DNA from: an uncultured Pseudomonadaceae bacterium
GTDB taxonomy: Bacteria > Pseudomonadota > Gammaproteobacteria > Pseudomonadales > Pseudomonadaceae
Length of the DNA: 9,568 nucleotides
Direction of reading: 5' to 3'
Assembly: GCA_947630465.1 (NCBI GenBank)
Contig: CANRHT010000289.1
Span: forward strand, 1 to 9,568
Made by a program: the position numbers and the translations under genes. The notes under the pieces are model-generated. The model did not search any database. It was not told the DNA's origin and saw only the letters and a program-made list of their open reading frames with translations. Every line of letters starts with the position of its first letter. Position 1 is the first letter of the stretch. Below are positions 1 through 5,370 of this stretch, piece after piece.

Positions 1-84
1 GCAGATATCGGTCACTTTAGCACCCTGTTCAGCGAGTTTTAAAATGCTGACGATTTGGGCTTCGGTAAATTTAGATCGTTTCAT
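1..84 (-). CDS. IS3-family transposase OrfA, N-terminal fragment (runs off window)
   Basis: The minus strand reads 28 codons from ATG at 84 to the window edge with no stop. The product begins MKRSKFTEAQIVSILKLAEQ and continues GAKVTDIC. This is the characteristic opening of the helix-turn-helix OrfA protein of IS3-family elements (IS51/IS407-like groups), which binds the terminal repeats and is joined to the OrfB integrase domain by programmed frameshifting. GGAGG lies 5 nt upstream of the ATG and fixes the start. Whether the rest of the element is intact cannot be seen. Confidence 0.85.
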   Translation of the reverse strand, partial: MKRSKFTEAQIVSILKLAEQGAKVTDIC

Positions 85-156
85 GATTTCCTCCATGTAA
101 AGAATCATGGCAGAAATCTCTGGTTTTGGCTTGTGCCTTTTTAGGGTAAGTCTACG
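1..156 (-). mobile_element. End of an IS3-family insertion sequence (partial)
   Basis: This holds the orfA start and the upstream leader of an IS3-family element that extends beyond the window on the left. The reverse strand carries an orfA-like start with a strong ribosome binding site (GGAGG, 94-90) ahead of ATG at 84. The 70 bp between that ATG and the next gene is AT-richer leader sequence typical of an IS end. The exact terminus, somewhere around 145-157, cannot be fixed because the other end and any target duplication are outside the window. Confidence 0.7.
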
Positions 157-531
157 GTGATGCAACGCATCCCGCTGCCGGACGGGGTTCATCTAACCGC
201 CGACGAGACAGAAAAGCTCGCTGACAAGATCATCCTGATACAAGGAATCAGTCTGGACAGTGAGTTCAAGGGGCTGATCGCACACCTAGAGGTGTTGATG
301 GTGGACTCGATTTACCATCTCAAAATAGACAGGGTAAAACGGAGCCTGATGCGCAATGGCTTTTTGAATCGTGACACCAAAAAACTCATCAAGATACTCG
401 ATAAGGAAACCCTTCTAGGCGCTCAGCGCGGGCAGTTAATCGCCTTGATAGCCGCCGCCGTTTACAGCATCAAGGGGATTGACCCCAGCGAACTCGACGT
501 TGACCTCCTGACCGCTCAGTTTTCCGAATAA
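157..531 (+). CDS. Hypothetical 124-aa protein next to an IS end
   Basis: I do not recognise this family. The reading frame is open from just after a TAG at 142-144. GTG at 157 is followed at once by ATG at 160, and either could be the start. AGGG at about 143-146 is a possible ribosome binding site. The protein looks soluble and largely helical, with alternating charged and hydrophobic residues, a basic middle (around IDRVKRSLMRNG) and an Ala/Ile-rich segment (LIALIAAAVYSIKG) too short to be a sure membrane helix. Because the IS3 end lies immediately upstream, the true N-terminus may have been cut off and the present start may be accidental. It could equally be an intact small gene whose promoter now lies in the IS. 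Confidence 0.5.
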   Translation: MMQRIPLPDGVHLTADETEKLADKIILIQGISLDSEFKGLIAHLEVLMVDSIYHLKIDRVKRSLMRNGFLNRDTKKLIKILDKETLLGAQRGQLIALIAAAVYSIKGIDPSELDVDLLTAQFSE

Positions 532-704
532 CTCTGCACACTGGTGCTCATCCGAGCGACCCGGCATCACCTTGCGCGAGATGAAGCACAGCTATCCGGG
601 CGGTAATCGAGTCTTGTCACTGCTGGTGCTGGAGTCGGCAGCACCGAGGAGCTTTGCTGGCAGCGGGTGGGAAGATGCAATCGACAACAATAAAGGCGGA
701 AGAT
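532..704 (+). other. Gap with a short open frame, possible gene remnant
   Basis: No clear gene fills this 173-bp gap. One plus-strand frame is open from about 514 to a stop at 713-715. It contains ATG at 581 (44 codons, beginning MKHSYPGGNRVL) and ends inside the start of the next gene. It has no convincing ribosome binding site and I do not recognise it. It may be the debris of a gene cut when the downstream HEPN-like gene was inserted. TTG (654) and ATG (675) in the frame of the next gene also lie here and are alternative starts for it. Confidence 0.3.
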
Positions 705-1772
705 ATGGGAATTAAGGTCAACGAGCCGTGGGCATCAGAAAACTCAAGTATCGCTTGCCTATTCAGCTTCCCATTTCCTGTGTATGTCGATACGGAATCC
801 AAACTTTCGCTATCTGAACAGAAGATCGAAGATGAAACCGTTCGCATTTATCCATTCTTCAGATCGGGACCAGCAAATTTCAACTCTTCTCCTCCAATCG
901 ATCTCTCCCAGGTGCCACTGCCAATCGGCAACCACCCCACAGATACTTCGGTTCCTCGCTACCCCCCATGGCTGACAACAATCCCTTCGTTGTCGGGAGA
1001 GCCAACAGGCTCAGCCATACTGACCATAGCTCCAACCTGGGAAAAGAAGCCTCGCTTCTTCCCCATGGACTCCATTCGGATTGACATTCTCGGGTCCCAC
1101 CCAAAGCCGCCTGGATTCGCTAACGATGTCGTCAACCGTTTGCTCAGAAACATCAGAGTGCGAACTCGTCAATGGTGGATAGGAATTGAGTATCCAACGG
1201 GCACTGAGTACTACTTGCGGCAAATTGTTCCAATCAGCAGAAGCGGGGCTTTTAAAGGGACTCCAGAGGGGAACGGGTCGTTCACCACCCCGCGCGGAGA
1301 TGAGCGCCCTCTTGATCGCACCATATGGCATGAGGTCATAACCGACGTCAGAACCAACCGGATGATCGCGGACTATGAAGACCTTCTGCTTGATGCCCGA
1401 TATCACGCTGCAAAAAATGAAATGAGGAGATCGATCATCGATCTTGCGGTGGCTTGTGAGCAAGCTTGCGAGGCTACTTTCATTCGAATCATCGAGCACA
1501 GGAAACTACCCCTGTTTCGAAGAGGGAAATATTATTCCGGCAACGACCTCACCAAGCACTTAAACCACGACCTGTTAAGGTTGAGCGGCTTTTCGCTGGA
1601 TTCGGGCATACCGGAAACCAGCAAGCACATCTCGGAACTTTGGAGTCTCCGAGGGGACCTGGCTCACGGTAGGCATCAGGATGTGCCAAAAGAAAAAATA
1701 TCGACTTTGATCCAAGCCGCAGAAGATTGCGTTCGATGGCTTGAGCGCTTACCAGCAGAGCCGGCTAAATAA
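705..1772 (+). CDS. HEPN-like domain protein (putative RNase or defence effector)
   Basis: The protein has 355 aa. ATG 705 was chosen because AAGGCGG, close to the consensus AAGGAGG, ends 5 nt before it. ATG 675 and TTG 654 would add 10 or 17 residues but have poorer sites. The C-terminal third is helical and ends with LWSLRGDLAHGRHQD, which contains R316-x4-H321. This matches the Rx4-6H motif of HEPN domains and resembles the 'LRNxxxHG' signature of Apea-like HEPN proteins. In HEPN RNases these two residues cut RNA, often in toxins and abortive-infection systems. The N-terminal two-thirds, rich in Pro and aromatic residues, is unrecognised and may be a sensor. No membrane segment is evident. 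Base composition is more AT-rich than the SapC operon beside it, suggesting separate transfer. The stop codon sits directly on an ImmA-type gene tail. The HEPN call rests on one motif; the function is inferred. Confidence 0.55.
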   Translation: MGIKVNEPWASENSSIACLFSFPFPVYVDTESKLSLSEQKIEDETVRIYPFFRSGPANFNSSPPIDLSQVPLPIGNHPTDTSVPRYPPWLTTIPSLSGEPTGSAILTIAPTWEKKPRFFPMDSIRIDILGSHPKPPGFANDVVNRLLRNIRVRTRQWWIGIEYPTGTEYYLRQIVPISRSGAFKGTPEGNGSFTTPRGDERPLDRTIWHEVITDVRTNRMIADYEDLLLDARYHAAKNEMRRSIIDLAVACEQACEATFIRIIEHRKLPLFRRGKYYSGNDLTKHLNHDLLRLSGFSLDSGIPETSKHISELWSLRGDLAHGRHQDVPKEKISTLIQAAEDCVRWLERLPAEPAK

Positions 1773-1927
1773 TCACCGAAATGACGAAAGTGGCGGCTAA
1801 TTACGACTACACCCTGACCTTGCTGGTGATGCCGGATGCCGAGTACCGTTGGCGGCGGCGGGAGGAGGAGGGGCCGGTGGAGGATAACTACGACCGGTTC
1901 ATTTCCCGAAAACAGAAGCCTTATTGA
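1773..1927 (+). pseudogene. 3' tail of an ImmA/IrrE-type gene (copy 1 remnant)
   Basis: Bases 1773-1927 match the last part of the ImmA/IrrE-like gene ending at 6032. The reading frame is the same from ATG 1781 (48 codons, beginning MTKVAANYDYTLTLLVMP) and corresponds to 5886-6032. The first part is nearly identical in protein sequence; the last 20 residues have diverged, with both versions rich in Arg and acidic residues. Everything upstream, including the metallopeptidase core, is missing and replaced by the HEPN-like gene, whose TAA ends at 1772 exactly where the match begins. It is most likely a dead remnant; independent translation from ATG 1781 is possible but unsupported. Its stop (1925-1927) lies one base from the stop of the converging gene on the other strand. 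Confidence 0.75.
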
Positions 1928-1928
1928 T

Positions 1929-2585
1929 TCACCGCCGCCGAAACCGATCCGCAAGCCACGCCACCACCCCGCGCTTGGCCGGTTGCGCAGCCTGCGCCTC
2001 CTCCCTCTCGATCAACGCCAGCGCCTCCTTCACGCCCATCGGCACGATGCCGTCGGCGGTGACCAGGCCTCGGCGTTTGAGCTCTTCGTGCCGGTACGGA
2101 TCACGGCGGTTGGGGATCAAGGCGTACTGGGCCTTGAGCAGTTGCGACTGCGCTTCGATCGACAGATTGCCGTCGGCCTCGTACCGCCGCTTGAAGGCAT
2201 CGCGGTGCTTGGGCAGAACGCTGCCGAAGTTGTCCAGACAGTCGGTGACGCCGAGGATGAAGTGCTTGACCAGTGCCCAGTGGCCCATGCGGTAGACGCC
2301 AGCCTGGAAGACCACCTCGTCGTGGAGCTTCTCCTGGTCGGGTGACTGCTGCCGGTAGGCGGCGATAAACACCTCCAGCGCGTCGGCGAGCTTCGGCGCG
2401 CCGTCGTCAAAGGCCAGCAGCGAACGCCAGTTGGCGGCCAGTTGGACCAGGCGCTGATGCTCTTTGTCGGAGAACGGCGCGTGCAGCACCTTCTGCAGTG
2501 TCTTGACCTGGCTCGACAGGCGGCTGTGCTCGCGGTTGATGAGCACGGCGATCAGGGCTGGATCTGGCTTGCCGGTCTTTTGCAT
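1929..2585 (-). CDS. Conserved hypothetical 218-aa protein, third gene of SapC operon (copy 1)
   Basis: The start is ATG 2585, which overlaps the stop of the preceding gene (TGATG) and so implies translational coupling. An upstream in-frame start would lie inside that gene. I do not recognise the family. The protein is soluble-looking and helical, with a charged N-terminal part (INREHSRLSSQVKTLQKVL), a middle with FQAGVYRMGHW and TDCLDNFGSVLPKHRDAFKRRYE, a motif NRRDPYRHEE near residue 165, and a basic, Trp-containing end (AWLADRFRRR). Compared with copy 2, about 38 base changes in the 3' part produce only about 12 amino-acid changes. This is a sign of purifying selection on this frame, and it argues that the plus-strand ORFs here are shadows. 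Confidence 0.75.
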   Translation of the reverse strand: MQKTGKPDPALIAVLINREHSRLSSQVKTLQKVLHAPFSDKEHQRLVQLAANWRSLLAFDDGAPKLADALEVFIAAYRQQSPDQEKLHDEVVFQAGVYRMGHWALVKHFILGVTDCLDNFGSVLPKHRDAFKRRYEADGNLSIEAQSQLLKAQYALIPNRRDPYRHEELKRRGLVTADGIVPMGVKEALALIEREEAQAAQPAKRGVVAWLADRFRRR

Positions 2586-2776
2586 CACCACTCCACGAGC
2601 AAAACCGCATCCCAATCACGAGGCACCCCCACCACCTCAACCACCAGCGCTTCCGGGTCACCCAGATGGAGATAGGCACCGTCGCCCAGCGGCAACCAGT
2701 CCATAGCCTCCACCGCCAGCGCAGCCACATCCGCCGCCAGTTCCTCGTCTGTGATCAGCGACGCTGGGTTGTCCAT
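2585..2776 (-). CDS. Small acidic 63-aa protein, second gene of SapC operon (copy 1)
   Basis: ATG 2776 lies 10 bp after the sapC stop (2789-2787). A TTG at 2800 would overlap sapC and is less likely. The 63-aa product is strongly acidic (SLITDEELAADVAALAVEAMDW), with a beta-like C-terminal half (GDGAYLHLGDPEALVVEVVG) ending in VEW. It has no signal peptide or membrane segment. The stop overlaps the ATG of the 218-aa gene. Size, acidity and tight coupling suggest a partner or chaperone-like protein for a neighbour, but the family is not recognised. It is identical in copy 2. Confidence 0.65.
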   Translation of the reverse strand: MDNPASLITDEELAADVAALAVEAMDWLPLGDGAYLHLGDPEALVVEVVGVPRDWDAVLLVEW

Positions 2777-2786
2777 CGCATCCAAC

Positions 2787-3584
2787 TCAATGCGGCCCAA
2801 AGCTGATGGTGTCGTTGTTGTTCAGGAATTCGAGGTCGAGTTCGCCGGTGTCCGTGGTGGGCAGTGCGGCCTGGCTTTGAGCCTTGGCGCTGGCGTATGC
2901 TTCGGCGAGCTTGCCCAGGGTTTGCAGGTGCTGCATGGACAGCAGCTGGCAGTAGGCGACGGGCAGGGCACCGGCTTGCTGCAGCTGCTGCAGGGCGTCA
3001 GCGCTCAGGTTGTTGAGTTTGGCTTCGTCGATGCGGTAGAGGCCTTGGACGGTCTTCTCACCTTGTTCCCCCTTGAGGGTGATGGGCCACGGCTGGATGA
3101 GCTCTTCGGCTTGCAGGGCGGCGCAGATACGGAGGGTTGCTTCGCGGTTGCTGCGCACCTGTTGCAGGAAGTCGAGCACGGCCTTGACCGACTGGCTGGG
3201 TTCGCCCTGCTCGTCGAAGAAGGTTTCGGTGTAGTCCTCACCCACCAGTCCGCTGTCGGTATCGACGCACAGCACGACTTGTCCGTAGTCGGCATTGGCC
3301 AGTGCAAAGGGGTAGCCACGGTACGCTGCTGGCGTGTACGGGCCAATCCAGCGGCCGTCCCGTGACACGAACAGGTTCTGGCCGGGTTGCAGGCCTTGAA
3401 CTGCAGCCGGCACGAAGGCTTCGCTCTGCTGGATAAAGGCAATCGGCAGTGTCATGCAGGCCTTGGGCAGTTCCTGCACCACCAGCGGTGCGACCGCATC
3501 CAGCGCGGCAAAGTGGTAGTTCTCGTAGCGCTTCCAGCGCAGGTTCGCAAAGTCGGTCTTGGTGATGGCTTGGTATTTGGGCAC
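2787..3584 (-). CDS. SapC family protein (copy 1)
   Basis: This 265-aa protein starts at GTG 3584, with GGAG 7 nt upstream. It matches the SapC family (PF07277) by features I recognise: an N-terminal aromatic stretch (KRYENYHFAALDAVAPLV, residues 18-35), LQPGQNLFV (65-73), RWIGPYTPAAYRGYPFAL (78-95), and C-terminal GLYRIDEAKLNNLS followed by a YCQLLS segment. The family is named after a Campylobacter S-layer locus protein; its biochemical role is poorly known, and in many proteobacteria it lies near TonB receptors and flavin halogenases. None of these is present here. No signal peptide is visible. It heads a three-gene operon with the 63-aa and 218-aa genes and is identical in copy 2. A role in surface layers is not supported by this context. 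Confidence 0.85.
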   Translation of the reverse strand: MPKYQAITKTDFANLRWKRYENYHFAALDAVAPLVVQELPKACMTLPIAFIQQSEAFVPAAVQGLQPGQNLFVSRDGRWIGPYTPAAYRGYPFALANADYGQVVLCVDTDSGLVGEDYTETFFDEQGEPSQSVKAVLDFLQQVRSNREATLRICAALQAEELIQPWPITLKGEQGEKTVQGLYRIDEAKLNNLSADALQQLQQAGALPVAYCQLLSMQHLQTLGKLAEAYASAKAQSQAALPTTDTGELDLEFLNNNDTISFGPH

Positions 3585-3790
3585 GCGATTACTCCGGGGA
3601 AAAGTTTTTCAGCAGCGCACTCTACCCGAACGCGCTCATGAAAAAATCCTGCCCCTCGTGAGAAGGACAGGGTTTTCAGGAAAACCGTGGTCTGTCCCCT
3701 AATGTCCCGTAATGTCCCGCGCGGGTCATGGGGCTGAGTGTAGGCAGTGCTATGGATTTAGGCAATTAAAGTGGGTGTCCTTTTTATTCA
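3585..3790. other. Non-coding region upstream of sapC: hairpins and short repeats
   Basis: This 206-bp leader separates sapC from an IS remnant. It holds a terminator-like hairpin (3641-3671), a perfect dyad GGTTTTC-AG-GAAAACC (3671-3686), two adjacent 10-bp units TAATGTCCCG (3700-3719) preceded by a related TGTCCCC, a palindrome CCCGCGCGGG (3716-3725), and an AT-rich end around AATTAAAGTGGGTGTCC that resembles sequence seen at ends of small mobile elements. No clear sigma-70 promoter for sapC is visible. The sequence stops abruptly at 3790, where the IS remnant begins. The whole region recurs unchanged at 9286-9491. Confidence 0.55.
3641..3671 (-). terminator. Terminator-like hairpin, minus strand
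   Basis: On the minus strand an imperfect stem of about 10 bp (CCTGTCCTTC / GAGGGGCAGG, two mismatches, 4-nt TCAC-type loop) is followed by ATTTTTT. This is a typical intrinsic terminator. It would stop transcripts coming from the right, for example from the truncated AbiEi-like gene, before they reach sapC. On the plus strand the hairpin is followed only by GTTTTC, so termination that way would be weak. Confidence 0.55.
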
Positions 3791-3949
3791 GCCAGGCCGC
3801 ACATGGCCTGTGGCACGGAACCACCGGTCTTGCCGGATGTGACGAACAACCCGGCCGCGAACGATCCCGACTTCTTCAAGACCCCGCGCAAGCTCGTGCG
3901 TCAGAAGTGGTTGGGCGGCCTGCACTCCAGCTATCGCTGGGCAGCGTAG
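3791..3949 (+). pseudogene. C-terminal fragment of integrase-core transposase
   Basis: Fifty-two codons in frame with the transposase ending at 5154, from ARPHMACGTEPP to SSYRWAA and a TAG stop. The catalytic DDE residues are absent, so it is not functional. It shares the junction at 3790/3791 with the copy at 9492. Confidence 0.85.
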
Positions 3950-4165
3950 TTTTCGACTGACAAGTTGGCGAGTGACGGTCATCGGTGCCGGCAGCCGAGG
4001 TGCTGTCACGTCTGAAATTCCGACATCCTCCAATCCTGAGCACACCTTCAACCGAAGGAAGCTCCGACTGTGCTTGCCGGAAGCAAAAACAGTCCAGAAA
4101 CCGACTGCCTGACAAACCAAAACGACACAAAAAGTAGCCTATCGGATTTTTTCACCAGCACAGTG
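3791..4165 (+). mobile_element. Right-end remnant of a DDE-transposase IS (copy 1)
   Basis: This 375-bp block matches 4996-5370 with one difference (A versus G in ACTGCCTGRCAAACC). It contains the last 52 codons of the transposase and about 216 bp of the IS right end, ending TTTTTTCACCAGCACAGTG. The left boundary is abrupt within the transposase gene, showing a deletion or recombination. The right boundary, inferred from where the copies part, abuts the start of an AbiEi/DUF6088-like gene. The same left junction appears again at 9492. Confidence 0.85.
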
Positions 4166-4224
4166 AAAGGTTCTCCAGCAGGTTGGGCCGCGATGCGCTC
4201 GCGGATGGCTTGTGATGTGCTCAT
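4048..4224 (-). pseudogene. AbiEi/DUF6088-like antitoxin gene, 5' end only, fused to IS sequence
   Basis: ATG 4224 follows a strong ribosome binding site (GGAGG, about 6 nt away). The first 20 residues read MSTSQAIRERIAAQPAGEPF. This resembles the N-terminus of DUF6088/AbiEi-like winged-helix proteins, where the 'RI...LPAGE.FT' pattern precedes the helix-turn-helix. AbiEi is the antitoxin and autorepressor of type IV AbiE toxin-antitoxin systems, partnered by the nucleotidyltransferase AbiEii. At 4165 the frame enters the IS right end and continues for 38 meaningless codons to a stop at 4048-4050. The DNA-binding domain and any AbiEii partner are lost. The family call rests on about 20 residues plus the operator-like upstream region. 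Confidence 0.5.
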
Positions 4225-4236
4225 GGCTGCCTCCGT

Positions 4237-4272
4237 GTTAGATAATTTACCAAAATATCTAACAGTTCACAA
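4237..4272 (-). promoter_or_regulatory. Promoter with overlapping palindromic operator for the AbiEi-like gene
   Basis: Bases 4237-4263 form an inverted repeat, GTTAGATAATTT-ACC-AAAATATCTAAC, with 12-bp arms and one mismatch, lying 13 bp before the ATG at 4224. On the minus strand TTGTGA (4272-4267) and TAAATT (4249-4244) are 17 bp apart, a good -35/-10 pair. The palindrome covers the spacer and the -10, as expected for an autorepressor site. The AT-rich sequence stands out from its GC-rich surroundings. Repressor identity is inferred from the adjacent gene. Confidence 0.6.
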
Positions 4273-4321
4273 GGCACACGTTGTAAACAAGAAACCGCTT
4301 CGCTTATCCTCTGGGAACCAA

Positions 4322-5154
4322 GGCCGTCGCACACCACCGGCCAAGCGGCGCTTGGTGCGCAAGTTGCCGACGCTGAAATGGTGACAGCGGCGGCTGATTG
4401 CCTGGCTGCGCCTGTACTTTCCCTGGCTGACGCGCTTCATGCGATTCTCGCCCGGAACCTACATTCGCTAGCTGCAGGCCAAGTCGCGCAAGGGCCACGC
4501 AATGAAGATCGCCGAGGGCAGAGGCCGAAGGGCAAACGCCCGCCTCGGGAAGAAGAGCCCGGCTGGCTGACCACTCTCTACAACCAGCACGTCATGGCCA
4601 TCGACTTCAAGAACACGCTTGACTTGGCGGGCAACACCATGGCCGTGTTCAACCTGATCGACCACGGACGACGCGTGCTGCACTGGTCGCGTGCGACTTA
4701 CAACCCCTCTGCAGAATGGGTGGCCCAGCAACTGCGCAACGCCTTCATGGATCTGGATGAGCTACCCGAAGCCATCGTCATGGACAGGGACAGCATTTTC
4801 TTGCCGATCGTCAAACAGACACTACCGGCCATGGGAATAAAGACTATCCGGATTGGCTACAAGTGTCCGTGGCAGAACGCGGTCGTGGAACGCTTCCACC
4901 GAACCTTGTCCGACGAGCTGCTGCGTGATGTCCAGCCGGTCAATGACCGTCATCTGAACCGGTTACTCGTCGAATTCCGCAAGTACTACAACACGGCCAG
5001 GCCGCACATGGCCTGTGGCACGGAACCACCGGTCTTGCCGGATGTGACGAACAACCCGGCCGCGAACGATCCCGACTTCTTCAAGACCCCGCGCAAGCTC
5101 GTGCGTCAGAAGTGGTTGGGCGGCCTGCACTCCAGCTATCGCTGGGCAGCGTAG
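4322..5154 (+). pseudogene. Integrase-core (DDE) transposase, N-terminal part broken
   Basis: The C-terminal 258 codons are open (4378-5154) and contain a plausible DDE triad: D76 in MAIDF, D136 in VMDRDSIF, and E171 in NAVVERFHRTLSDELL, with 34 residues between the second D and the E. The final segment has YYNTARPHMACGTEPP. The N-terminal region is damaged. A different frame (about 4322-4560) encodes KRRLVRKLPTLKW, then RLIAWLRLYFPWLTRFM, then KSRKGHAMKIAEGRGRR, which looks like the expected basic N-terminus, but it has stops at 4382-4384 (TGA) and about 4469 (TAG) and a frameshift near 4560 is needed to reach the DDE domain. The first about 70 residues of the 258-codon ORF are therefore probably not native. 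It is unlikely to be active. Confidence 0.8.
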
Positions 5155-5370
5155 TTTTCGACTGACAAGTTGGCGAGTGACGGTCATCGGTGCCGGCAGC
5201 CGAGGTGCTGTCACGTCTGAAATTCCGACATCCTCCAATCCTGAGCACACCTTCAACCGAAGGAAGCTCCGACTGTGCTTGCCGGAAGCAAAAACAGTCC
5301 AGAAACCGACTGCCTGGCAAACCAAAACGACACAAAAAGTAGCCTATCGGATTTTTTCACCAGCACAGTG
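4996..5370 (+). repeat. IS right-end repeat, 375 bp (matches 3791-4165)
   Basis: This is the same 375 bp as at 3791-4165, offset 1205 bp, with a single substitution near 5318. It shares its first 77 bp with 9492-9568. These direct repeats can recombine and delete or duplicate what lies between them. Confidence 0.93.

Larger units (their letters stand above)
1929..3867. repeat. Direct repeat copy 1: SapC operon, upstream region and IS remnant
   Basis: This segment recurs at 7630-9568 in the same orientation, 5701 bp further on. From 2392 to 3867 the two copies read as identical (1476 bp, checked by eye), including non-coding DNA and the first 77 bp of the IS remnant. From 1929 to 2391 they differ at about 38 positions by eye, roughly 8%. 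The right end of the repeat is set only by the end of the window, so the true repeat may be longer. Confidence 0.93.
4322..5370 (+). mobile_element. Decayed DDE-transposase insertion sequence (fuller copy)
   Basis: This copy carries the transposase gene and the same right end as 3791-4165. The right end is placed at about 5370, where homology to the other copy stops and the immA-like gene begins. The left end is not identified: I found no inverted match to CACTGTGCTGGTG (the right end read inward) between 4166 and 4400, so it may be deleted. The coordinate 4322 only marks where transposase-like coding becomes recognisable. The family is not certain; the protein belongs to the integrase-core (rve-type) transposases. 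Confidence 0.7.

Noticed and set aside
1011..1499. 162-aa minus-strand ORF inside the HEPN-like gene
   Set aside because: It is fully covered by a longer plus-strand gene with a good ribosome binding site. Composition looks like a mirror frame.
1781..1927. Independent 48-aa antitoxin-like gene
   Set aside because: The sequence is clearly the C-terminal end of the ImmA-type gene found whole-length downstream of 5886, with no ribosome binding site of its own. A remnant is the simpler reading.
1836..2345. 169-aa plus-strand ORF opposite the 218-aa gene (and a counterpart at 7621-7977)
   Set aside because: Substitutions between the two copies keep the minus-strand protein largely unchanged, whereas the plus-strand frame is not kept at equal length. 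It is a shadow.
2751..3365. 204-aa plus-strand ORF opposite sapC (also at 8452-9066)
   Set aside because: It lies antisense to the SapC frame, is rich in Val/Gly/Leu/Gln as expected of a mirror frame, and has no ribosome binding site. The minus-strand frame matches a known family.
3700..3719. Tandem TAATGTCCCG units considered as a CRISPR or iteron array
   Set aside because: Only two exact units and one degenerate one, directly adjacent with no spacers. Too few and too short for either.
4166..4400. Left terminal inverted repeat of the DDE-transposase IS
   Set aside because: I searched by eye for a sequence matching the right end read inward (CACTGTGCTGGTGAAAAA) and found no convincing match, so the left end is left undefined.
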